Source of the DNA: CAYOLL01 sp964404765 [NCBI: uncultured Gemmatimonadota bacterium] | GTDB taxonomy: Bacteria > 4572-55 | DNA: 10,781 nt | Reading direction: 5' to 3' | NCBI GenBank assembly: GCA_964404765.1 | Contig: CAYOLL010000195.1 | Coordinates: forward strand, 1-10,781 | Shown: positions 1 to 6,169 of the stretch, one piece after another | Layout: the number at the start of each line of letters is the position of its first letter | Numbering within the stretch: position 1 is the first letter of the stretch | Notes under the pieces: model-generated | Seen by the model: only the letters and a program-made list of their open reading frames with translations | What the model was told of the DNA's origin: nothing | The model's database searches: none | Program-made: the position numbers and the translations under genes

Positions 1-2
1 CA

Positions 3-668
3 TTGGATATTCAAAAATGGTCTCACTCCAGATTCACGCGGATCAGGAGGTCTGACTTTGGGAAAAACATGGGGCAATTCCGTGTTGATTTATTGGTTGA
101 AGGCAAGGTTGTTATTGAGTTAAAAGCCACGCCGGAATTGCTGCCGATTCATCAGGCACAGTTGATTTCGTACTTGAAAGGGTTTGAGAAGCCGATCGGT
201 ATTTTGGCCAACTTTGGCGGCGTGAAACTTGAACATCAAATTATGCCGAACAAGGCTGATCAGAAGGTCCCGTTGCAAGATCATTTTGATTACGATAAGA
301 TACAAATCGCCGGCAGAGAAAAGATCAGAGGTTTGTTGGAAATAGCAAACAAGGTTTTGATCCACCTGGGCGCTGGATACATTCATCAAATCTATCGGCG
401 CGCCATGTATTGGGAAATGAAACAAGCCCGCTTAGACTTCAGGGTCATTCGACAAATCCATGCGGAGTATCAAAACCGTCCTGTTGGCGGCAAAGAGGTG
501 AACTTTTTTGTCATTGGCGATTTGCTGTTGTCTACGATAGCCGTGCAGGCGTTAGATGACGCTTTGCTGCACCGTTTTTGCAATCACGTACGTCATTTGC
601 ATTGTCCGCGCGGGTTGATTTTCAATTTTAATCATGTCCATTTAGATTTTCGTTATTTTGAACTGTGA
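3..668 (+). CDS. GxxExxY protein, tandem PD-(D/E)XK-like domains, 5' end off window
   Basis: The first domain shows the family signature: RVDLLVEGK with D29, then ELK (E39, K41), LLPIHQAQ (47-53) and the closing IGILANFG strand. GxxExxY proteins are PD-(D/E)XK-like; their role is not established and they often sit in defence or mobile contexts. A second copy follows from about residue 108. It starts LGAGYIHQIY (122-131), where the signature Glu is His, and aligns without gaps so that D29, E39 and K41 fall on N167, S177 and I179. The second domain is therefore probably inactive and structural. The N-terminal half of domain 1, including its own GxxExxY motif, lies beyond the left edge. Codons 1-18 (basic, MDIQKW...) do not look like the family, whereas the frame starting at base 2 does (LQIHADQEV, ending in a stop at 53-55). 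A small frameshift near 50-55 is likely, so the gene may be broken. The TTG at 3 is only the first in-frame start codon available. Confidence 0.75.
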   Translation: MDIQKWSHSRFTRIRRSDFGKNMGQFRVDLLVEGKVVIELKATPELLPIHQAQLISYLKGFEKPIGILANFGGVKLEHQIMPNKADQKVPLQDHFDYDKIQIAGREKIRGLLEIANKVLIHLGAGYIHQIYRRAMYWEMKQARLDFRVIRQIHAEYQNRPVGGKEVNFFVIGDLLLSTIAVQALDDALLHRFCNHVRHLHCPRGLIFNFNHVHLDFRYFEL

Positions 669-672
669 GATA

Positions 673-734
673 AATCCGGGATAAGAACAAACAAATGGAT
701 TTCGAGGGTGTAAAATTCTTTCTTATCCCGGATT
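673..734. repeat. 15-bp perfect inverted repeat with 32-nt loop
   Basis: The arms AATCCGGGATAAGAA (673-687) and TTCTTATCCCGGATT (720-734) are exact reverse complements. The left arm starts 5 bases after the stop of the GxxExxY gene. The right arm lies inside the small ORF that follows. There is no T-run after the right arm, so a classical intrinsic terminator is unlikely. A small dispersed or miniature mobile repeat, or a transcript-end hairpin, are the alternatives. A second weak hairpin (GAATTGG at 874-880, CCAATTC at 890-896) sits before the next gene. Confidence 0.6.
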
Positions 735-853
735 CATGTTCAAACCAACGCAGCCCGTTTCTGGATCGAATCGAGAAGGAGTTGGTTGAGGAGCGGGAGA
801 GCGTGTATCGGCGGAAGGAAAAGAAAGAGGAAAGGCAATTGGGGTTGTTTTGA
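695..853 (+). CDS. 52-residue ORF with charged helix and QLGLF tail, probably a gene remnant
   Basis: ATG at 695 to TGA at 851-853. The first residues (MDFEGVKFFLIPDS) are partly encoded by the right arm of the inverted repeat. From residue 19 the protein is highly charged and helical (RSPFLDRIEKELVEERES, YRRKEKKEERQ) and ends in QLGLF. That tail fits the bacterial sliding-clamp-binding consensus QL(S/D)LF, which is common at the extreme C-terminus of DNA-handling proteins. No ribosome-binding site is seen before the ATG. I infer the 3' end of a larger, lost DNA-processing gene, cut off by the repeat. It could also be a genuine small protein. The parent family is not recognised. Confidence 0.35.
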   Translation: MDFEGVKFFLIPDSCSNQRSPFLDRIEKELVEERESVYRRKEKKEERQLGLF

Positions 854-923
854 ACAGGATTCAGAATAAGAACGAATTGGGAATGATTGCCAATTCAGGA
901 TTAAAATTCTGTGGAGATAGCGT

Positions 924-1625
924 ATGTTTGATGACAGATTCCAAAAAATCACTATGACCCATTTTACTCTGATTCTCATCATTATCATCGGTATTGGCGC
1001 GCCGACGCCGGCTGTTGCCGGCATGCCTGCGATTACTCTATCGGATGTTGCGGCGATGCGGGTGCAGGATATTTCCTTCTTTTTGTTGCTGCTGCTGATT
1101 GGCGGCGGTGGCATTCAATGGATGTGGAATTATCTTCGCCACGATTTTGAAAAGCTGCCGTATTTGACCTACAAACGGGCTTTGTCGCTCTCTATTACGC
1201 TGGCGTTAGGCCTGACGCTGGCGCTGTCCATGATTGCCGGCGCGCGCGAACTGCTGACGCCCGACGCCTGGCGCAAACAAGGCTACACCTACAAATCCGA
1301 AGAAGATTTTGTCCGCATCCGGGCGCTGGAAATGCTCCGCGCCGCCCTGTTCGACTATGCCGGTCGTCACGATGGCCGATTTCCCGCCGATCAAACGGAG
1401 GCCGAAATTTCAAGCGTATTCTGGCAGCCGCCGAACAGTCCCCAACGCTATGCCTATCAGGGCGGGTTGAGCATTTATTCCGGCAATATGATCATCGCGC
1501 ATGAACCGGATTCGTTTGGCGATACCCGCTATGCGCTCCGTGCCAACGGCTTGATTGAAAAACTACCGGCTTCAAGTATTTTTCTGATAAAAAGCTCGGC
1601 TGAGAACGATGGAAACAAAAAGTAA
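924..1625 (+). CDS. Hypothetical membrane protein with pseudopilin-like extracytoplasmic domain
   Basis: 233 residues. A GGAG lies 7 bases before ATG 924; ATG 954 (MTHFTLILII) would give a more classical signal peptide but has no ribosome-binding site. Hydrophobic segments are at about 14-32 (signal or anchor, APTPAVAG), 50-65 and 86-105. The rest is probably extracytoplasmic: a helix RIRALEMLRAALFDYAGRHD (131-150), then GRFPAD and a strand-rich end (RYAYQGGLSIYSGN, then RYALRANGLIEKL). The order helix, 'YA..HDGRFPAD', then strands resembles the soluble part of GspG-type pseudopilins, but there is no prepilin cleavage motif. Its last 17 bases overlap the next gene, which has the same architecture, so the two are probably co-translated paralogues or partners. 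Function unknown. Confidence 0.8.
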   Translation: MFDDRFQKITMTHFTLILIIIIGIGAPTPAVAGMPAITLSDVAAMRVQDISFFLLLLLIGGGGIQWMWNYLRHDFEKLPYLTYKRALSLSITLALGLTLALSMIAGARELLTPDAWRKQGYTYKSEEDFVRIRALEMLRAALFDYAGRHDGRFPADQTEAEISSVFWQPPNSPQRYAYQGGLSIYSGNMIIAHEPDSFGDTRYALRANGLIEKLPASSIFLIKSSAENDGNKK

Positions 1626-2436
1626 AACAAAGCAAACTGTTGGCGCGATCCTTGGCCTGGGCTTCCTATTCTTTTGCGGAATTTCCAGCGGGTTTGGTTT
1701 TTTGCCGGAATTGGCAGTCTATATTCCGTTTGGCTGGATCGGCTTTTTAAGGCGGACGCTGCCGCGCGTGACCACTAACGGGCCGGAATTGCTTTTTGGA
1801 TTGGCGGTGATGGCGGCTTTTGCCGGAATGTCGCATCATTTTTGCCGCTGGTTATACGACAATTTGCCGCGATCCGATTCTTCCCGGCTGCCGGCGCAGT
1901 GGCCTTTGCGCTGGACAGCTTTGTTAGTCAGCGGGATTATCGTTTTGTTCCTGATGAGCATGGCCGCTGTGGGTATTGTTCACCAAACCGTTTGGCTGGT
2001 AACCATGCCGGAGCCTTTTTTGCAAGACGGTTGGGGTGATCGCTTCGAAATTGGCAGTATCAAAAGCAACATGTACACGGCGCAATTGGCTGTGGAAGAT
2101 TATGCCAGCACGCACGACGGCAACTATCCGGCGGACACTCCGGACGGATTGGCGGCCCTGGCTTTGCAGCTAAAAAATCCATTGGCGCCGACACAGCCGG
2201 CTTTTGGCGGCGGCATCCCGTTTGCGCCGGGTCAGGTGGGCTACGTTCATCCTGATTACGGGCCGCAGCCATACAGCATTTATGGTTTTGGCAAAGACGC
2301 ATTGCTCAGCGATTACGATCACCGGCTCTTTATCCTGCCTTTGGCAGATTCACCGCCGACGAAGCCAAACCTGTTTCGACCGAAAGCTGAGAGTGATTCT
2401 GCCGTACATGCCGCGACAACCGATACGGCTCGGTAG
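1609..2436 (+). CDS. Hypothetical multi-pass membrane protein with pseudopilin-like domain
   Basis: 275 residues. ATG 1609 lies inside the end of the upstream gene (17-base overlap) with no strong ribosome-binding site, so translational coupling is likely. Hydrophobic segments are at about 11-47 (one or two helices), 59-78 and 103-130. From about 148 comes a soluble part: helix IGSIKSNMYTAQLAVEDYAS (148-167), then THDGNYPADTPDGLAALA and a strand region with PYSIYGFGKDALLSDY (221-236). The 'helix, HDGNYPAD, DGLAAL' order matches the start of a GspG/major-pseudopilin headpiece, as in the upstream gene. No prepilin peptidase site is present, so it is not a normal pilin. The tail after 245 is low in hydrophobic residues and rich in Pro, Ala and Thr. 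The gene ends 22 bases from the convergent methyltransferase gene, with no clear terminator between. Confidence 0.8.
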   Translation: METKSKTKQTVGAILGLGFLFFCGISSGFGFLPELAVYIPFGWIGFLRRTLPRVTTNGPELLFGLAVMAAFAGMSHHFCRWLYDNLPRSDSSRLPAQWPLRWTALLVSGIIVLFLMSMAAVGIVHQTVWLVTMPEPFLQDGWGDRFEIGSIKSNMYTAQLAVEDYASTHDGNYPADTPDGLAALALQLKNPLAPTQPAFGGGIPFAPGQVGYVHPDYGPQPYSIYGFGKDALLSDYDHRLFILPLADSPPTKPNLFRPKAESDSAVHAATTDTAR

Positions 2437-2458
2437 TGGCATCCGGATAAATGATGTG

Positions 2459-4120
2459 CTATTTGTTGGCTATGATTTCCAACTGCTCGTTTTTTGTTTT
2501 TAATGACTCGGACGGGGCTTTTTTGAAAGTGGCGAAATCGGGCGGCATCTGGATGGTTTGGCCGGCCAGCAATTGTTCGATGGTCAGAATTTGGATGACC
2601 GGGAAGTTTTTTTGCCAGCCGGGGGAATAGTAGTTGCCCGCGATGGCGGCTTCCTGTTTCATGGGTGCTGTGGGTTCTTCCAGGGTGATGAGGAGGCCGA
2701 TGGCGGCGCGCTCGCGCTCGATGACGCCGCGCAGGTCGCGGATGTCGGCCACGCCGGTTTTGCCGCTTTTGACCTGGACGATGAGACGTTTGATTTTGGC
2801 GGCGTCGGTTTCGTCCAGAAAGTTGATGAGGCCGTCAATGCCTTTGTCCGCACCTTTTTTGCCGGTCTTGCGTCCTGAGCTTGTCGAAGGGTCTTCGTCG
2901 GTTTGGCCGACGGGTCTGGCCTTGACCAGCGACAGGGCCCACCACTGGAATTGATAGCGGTTGTCTTGCGCCAATTGGCGAGCGGCGGCCAGATCGGTGG
3001 GTTCGCCGACGATGTGATAGTCTTTGCCAGGTTCAAGTTTGAACATATCTTTGAGGCGGTATTTTTGCAAGGCGACGGCCAGATGGGTGATGTCGATGCC
3101 GATCCAGTTGCGGCCCAGTTTTTGAGCGGCGGCGATGGCCGTGCCGCAGCCGCAGAAGGGGTCGAGAATGACATCGCCTTTGTTGCTGCTGGCTTCAAGA
3201 ATGCGTTCCAACAAGGCCAAAGGCTTTTGGGTGGGATAACCGAGCCGTTCGGCGGAAGTTGGAGCCATGTAAATATCGGTCCAAATATCTTGCAAAGGCG
3301 GCCCGGCGGCTTCGTCTAAATAGACTTTAAGGCCGTCTTTGCGGGGAGTGCCGTCTTGTTTTAGCAAAATTCGACCTGTGGCATACAGCCTTTCCAATTC
3401 ATCGAGCGCATAACTCCAATGTCGCTTTTCGCCCGGATGTGTGCCGCGCCATTCAAAGACACGGTTGCGCGATGCCCCGGGCGCAGTTAAGTTTTCGGCG
3501 CGGTAGCGGCCTTTTTCATCTTCGTATTTATAACGCGACAGTTGTTCGTCCGAATATTTACCTTTGATCTGACGAAAGAGCTTGTTTTTGGATTTGGAAT
3601 AATACAGCAGGCGGTCGCCGATTCTGCCAAATCGTTTTGGGTCGTTGTGGGCAGTTGTTCGTTTCCAGACAATTTCATTTAAAAATCGGTCTTTGCCGAA
3701 AACAGTATCCAGAACGATTTTCAAATAATGGCTGGCGGTCGGGTCGCAGTGCAAATACAGGCTGCCGGTCTTTTTGAGGACACGGCGCAGTTCGATCAGG
3801 CGGGCGGTCATCATGACCAGATAGGCCATCATCTGATTGGGGCCGAGGAAGCGGTAGAGTGCCTGGATCATGTCGCTGACGTGGGGCGCGGCGCACAGGG
3901 CAATGTCGTTGTAAGTCGCCAGAGCGTTTTTGTCCCAATGCCAGGTGTCATAGAAGGCGGTGAGTTGTGCCTGGGATTCATAGCCCGATTCGTCGCCGTA
4001 GATGACGCTGTAGTTGCGGTTGGAATTGAAAGGCGGATCAAGGTAGATCAGATCCACACTTTCGGGCGCAAGGTAATCGTGCAGGATGGGCAGGTTGTCG
4101 CCGTAGTATAAGGTGTTCAT
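2459..4120 (-). CDS. DNA methyltransferase fused to Mrr-like PD-(D/E)XK nuclease domain
   Basis: 553 residues. The methyltransferase part has YYGDN (5-9), catalytic LDPPFNSNRNY (27-37; DPPF means N6-adenine or N4-cytosine type), LYLHCDPTASHYL (121-133), YPTQKP (295-300) and the SAM-binding DPFCGCGTA (320-328) followed by IGIDI (340-344). The catalytic motif precedes the SAM motif, as in beta-class and type III Mod enzymes. After FQWWALSLV (391-399) comes a second domain with KGADKGIDG (422-430), LIVQVKSGK (446-454), RDLRGVIERE (461-470) and IQILTIEQLLAG (509-520). This is an Mrr-type nuclease core with D425/D429 and the Q449-V-K451 signature. The protein thus probably modifies and cuts DNA in one chain, in the manner of type IIG enzymes, with unknown specificity. 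No separate R or S gene adjoins. The linker carries a dispersed repeat (410-417), and the last ~14 residues look repeat-derived. Start codon ATG 4120 has only a weak ribosome-binding site. Confidence 0.88.
   Translation of the reverse strand: MNTLYYGDNLPILHDYLAPESVDLIYLDPPFNSNRNYSVIYGDESGYESQAQLTAFYDTWHWDKNALATYNDIALCAAPHVSDMIQALYRFLGPNQMMAYLVMMTARLIELRRVLKKTGSLYLHCDPTASHYLKIVLDTVFGKDRFLNEIVWKRTTAHNDPKRFGRIGDRLLYYSKSKNKLFRQIKGKYSDEQLSRYKYEDEKGRYRAENLTAPGASRNRVFEWRGTHPGEKRHWSYALDELERLYATGRILLKQDGTPRKDGLKVYLDEAAGPPLQDIWTDIYMAPTSAERLGYPTQKPLALLERILEASSNKGDVILDPFCGCGTAIAAAQKLGRNWIGIDITHLAVALQKYRLKDMFKLEPGKDYHIVGEPTDLAAARQLAQDNRYQFQWWALSLVKARPVGQTDEDPSTSSGRKTGKKGADKGIDGLINFLDETDAAKIKRLIVQVKSGKTGVADIRDLRGVIERERAAIGLLITLEEPTAPMKQEAAIAGNYYSPGWQKNFPVIQILTIEQLLAGQTIQMPPDFATFKKAPSESLKTKNEQLEIIANK
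2486..2505. repeat. T-rich 20-mer, copy A (also at 6089-6107)
   Basis: CTCGTTTTTTGTTTTTAATG here and CTCGTTTTTGTTTTTAATG at 6089-6107 differ only by one T and have the same orientation. Copy A lies within the last codons of the methyltransferase-nuclease gene, encoding SLKTKNEQ. Copy B lies in the repeat island after the radical SAM gene. Simple T-runs lower the information content, but the flanking CTCG and AATG also match. Confidence 0.45.
2872..2891. repeat. Dispersed REP-like repeat inserted in frame in a CDS
   Basis: GTCCTGAGCTTGTCGAAGGG, read on the minus strand as CCCTTCGACAAGCTCAGGAC. I recognise this imperfectly palindromic 20-mer as a short repeat scattered through many environmental bacterial genomes; that is recollection, not a search result. 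Here it sits in frame in the methyltransferase-nuclease gene and encodes DPSTSSGR (410-417), exactly in the linker between the two domains. Confidence 0.7.
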
Positions 4121-4131
4121 GATAAGTCTTT

Positions 4132-4152
4132 AGTTAAAAGTTAAAAGTTAAA
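4132..4152. repeat. Three tandem copies of a 7-bp unit (AGTTAAA)
   Basis: AGTTAAA is repeated three times without error, 11 bases before the start codon of the methyltransferase-nuclease gene and inside its predicted 5' leader. Heptanucleotide tracts can change copy number by slipped-strand mispairing; here that would alter leader length, not the reading frame. Confidence 0.7.
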
Positions 4153-4161
4153 ATCGTAGTG

Positions 4162-4190
4162 AAAGTAACAGGTTGGTTGAGGATTGTCAA
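4162..4190 (-). promoter_or_regulatory. Candidate sigma-70 promoter for the methyltransferase-nuclease gene
   Basis: On the minus strand, a perfect -35 TTGACA (4185-4190) is followed by a 17-base spacer and a -10 TACTTT (4162-4167, 3 of 6 to consensus). Transcription would begin near 4155, giving a leader of about 35 bases that contains the AGTTAAA tract. It lies in the 191-bp region shared with the divergent radical SAM gene. That region also holds an inverted repeat, CGATGT (4230-4235) and ACATCG (4245-4250). Confidence 0.45.
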
Positions 4191-4311
4191 TAATTAATGC
4201 GACTGACGTTAAACGCAAGCCTGCCACGCCGATGTTTCAAATCCACATCGATGCGGTAAAGCCGAGCCAATTACACATTGTAAACACACCCATCGCTTCA
4301 ACCCAAAAGCC

Positions 4312-5823
4312 ATGAATCATCCCACCAAAGTATTGCTTTTTAATCCACGCGCGGCAAAGGTCAACTATCGCATTCCCAACTCGATCCTGGCGATTGCCTC
4401 ATCCATTCACGGTCAGTGGGACTATGCGCTGGTGGACGGCAATCTGGAAAGCGATCCGCTGAACTGTCTATGCCGTTATCTTGACTCCGGCGAGTTCGGT
4501 TATTTTGGCTGCACGGTGATGCCTGGTCCGCAGTTGCAGCAGGCTATTCCGTTTACGCAGCATATTCGGCTTCATTATCCGCACATCAAAATTATCTGGG
4601 GCGGCTATTTCGCTGCCAATCAATATCGAACGGTCATGCAGTCCGGCCAGGTGGATTATATCGTCAAAGGGCCGGGCGAGCAGACATTCCCGGCATTGCT
4701 GAACGCCATCGAATCCGGTCAGCCGGTGGATGCGATTCAAAATCTGGTGTTCCGGCGTCGGCAGGAGATTATGGTCACGCCAACCGCGCCGTTGCCGGAT
4801 TTGGACGCGCTGCCGCCGCTGCCTTACGAGACGCTCAATCGTTTTTATCCAATCTCGCGCTATTTGGGCAAGACTTTTCTGGGTCAGCGCACCGCCGCAT
4901 ATCATTCCAGTTATGGTTGTCCGTTCACCTGCTCATTTTGCGCCGTCGTGCCGATTTACAATGCCCGCTGGCGCGGCAAGTCGGCCGCCAATATCTACAA
5001 AGATATTCAGTATTTGAAAGAAGCGCACAACGCTGATGCCGTCGAATTCCACGACAACAACTTCTTTGTTTCGGAAAAGCGCGCGGTGGAATTCGCCCGG
5101 CTGGTAAAGGCGGATGGTTTGAACTGGTGGGGCGAAGCGCGGATCGACACAATGAGCAAGTATGCGGATGCGTCGCTGGCCCAAATCCGCGAATCCGGCT
5201 GCAGGATGATCTTTTTTGGCGCGGAAACAGGCAACGACGCCGTGCTGAAGCAAATGGATAAGGGGGGAACGCAATCCGGTCAGCAAATCTGCGAGTTTGC
5301 CGCCCGTTTAGCCAAGTTCGACATCATTCCGGAGTATTCTTTTGTGCTGGGAACGCCGGCTGCAACGTCGGAAGCCGTCATGCGTCAAATTGATTTTGAC
5401 ATTGCTTTTATCAAAACGATTAAGGAAATCAACCCGAAAACTGAAATCATTATCTATATCTACAGCCCGACGCCGACCGAAGGCTCCGAACTGTATCTCG
5501 CCGCCCAACAAGCCGGTTTTACGTTTCCAGCAGCGCTGGATGATTGGCTCAGCCCGGCCTGGCAAAATTTCGACTTGCGCAAGAACCCGCTGACGCCGTG
5601 GTTGACGCCGGCGATGGTCGATAAGATTCATGACTTTGAAACGGTGCTGAATGCCCGTTATCCGACGCTATCCGACACCAAACTGACCCCATTTCAAAGA
5701 CGAACCATGTACTGGCTGTCCGGACTGCGCTATGAATATAACCGGTTTGCGCATCCGTACGAACTGCGCCTGTTACAGTCGCGCTGGCTGCGCTATCGTC
5801 AGCCGGAAACGGAAGGCTTTTGA
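4312..5823 (+). CDS. Cobalamin-binding-domain radical SAM protein (class B type)
   Basis: 503 residues. The N-terminal ~135 residues form a Rossmann-like domain of the B12-binding radical SAM kind (KVLLFNPR 6-13, ALVDGNLE 39-46, IIWGGYFA 94-101, VDYIVKGPGEQTFPALL 114-130). The radical SAM core has YGCPFTCSFC (201-210), giving cluster ligands C203, C207 and C210. It continues with DAVEFHDNNFF (242-252), ARIDTMSKY (276-284) and the GAETGNDAVL SAM-contact strand (303-312). Related enzymes methylate or rearrange unactivated carbons in lipids, pigments and natural products, but nothing beside this gene names a substrate, so the reaction cannot be assigned. The C-terminal ~150 residues (aromatic- and Arg-rich) are not recognised. 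ATG 4312 gives a full N-terminal strand but has no evident ribosome-binding site. No B12 riboswitch is visible upstream. Confidence 0.88.
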   Translation: MNHPTKVLLFNPRAAKVNYRIPNSILAIASSIHGQWDYALVDGNLESDPLNCLCRYLDSGEFGYFGCTVMPGPQLQQAIPFTQHIRLHYPHIKIIWGGYFAANQYRTVMQSGQVDYIVKGPGEQTFPALLNAIESGQPVDAIQNLVFRRRQEIMVTPTAPLPDLDALPPLPYETLNRFYPISRYLGKTFLGQRTAAYHSSYGCPFTCSFCAVVPIYNARWRGKSAANIYKDIQYLKEAHNADAVEFHDNNFFVSEKRAVEFARLVKADGLNWWGEARIDTMSKYADASLAQIRESGCRMIFFGAETGNDAVLKQMDKGGTQSGQQICEFAARLAKFDIIPEYSFVLGTPAATSEAVMRQIDFDIAFIKTIKEINPKTEIIIYIYSPTPTEGSELYLAAQQAGFTFPAALDDWLSPAWQNFDLRKNPLTPWLTPAMVDKIHDFETVLNARYPTLSDTKLTPFQRRTMYWLSGLRYEYNRFAHPYELRLLQSRWLRYRQPETEGF

Positions 5824-5867
5824 TTCTTTTACTGGAATCGCAGGCAACATTCTTGTCCGCCACTTAA

Positions 5868-6169
5868 CCTGAATAATTCATAGCGGGGCAAGACGCAAAT
5901 TTTATTTTTACCGCAAAGTTCGCAGAGCTTTACGCCGAGTTACGCAAAGAAAAGAAAACTCTGTGAAACTCTGCGATAAACTTTGTGACCATTGTGGTTA
6001 AGATTCTCGCAAATGTTTGGGTGCAATTTTCTAAATGAGCCACGAAAAGTAAGAGTTTATCAAATTCAGGCTTAAAATATTATTCGCTCTCGTTTTTGTT
6101 TTTAATGCGTAATTTTTGAAATGACAACCCTTTCGTGTATTTAGTGTATTTCATGGTGAATAATTCAGG
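5868..6169. repeat. Repeat island: decayed dispersed intergenic repeats bounded by a 13-bp inverted repeat
   Basis: CCTGAATAATTCA (5868-5880) and TGAATAATTCAGG (6157-6169) are exact inverted copies bounding the stretch. Inside, 5911-6003 is a string of GCAAAG/GCAGAG-type modules: CGCAGAG (5921-5927) pairs with CTCTGCG (5969-5975), CGCAAAG (5912-5918) nearly pairs with CTTTGTG (5981-5987), and a GTGGTTAAG end follows. This could fold into an imperfect long hairpin. The modules, and the TTTCGTGTATTTAGTGTATTTC stretch near 6131-6152, resemble repeats I know from many environmental genomes. Copy B of the T-rich 20-mer lies at 6089-6107. No gene is seen between 5824 and 6164. The right boundary overlaps the last codon and stop of the symporter gene. 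Confidence 0.6.

Noticed and set aside
2558-3319. Long + strand frames over the methyltransferase-nuclease gene
   Set aside because: They are antisense shadows of a strongly supported minus-strand gene and show no family motifs.
4191-4311. Cobalamin riboswitch before the B12-type radical SAM gene
   Set aside because: No B12-box-like sequence or long structured leader is visible in the short gap.
5824-5867. Intrinsic terminator after the radical SAM gene
   Set aside because: No GC-rich stem followed by a T-run is present.
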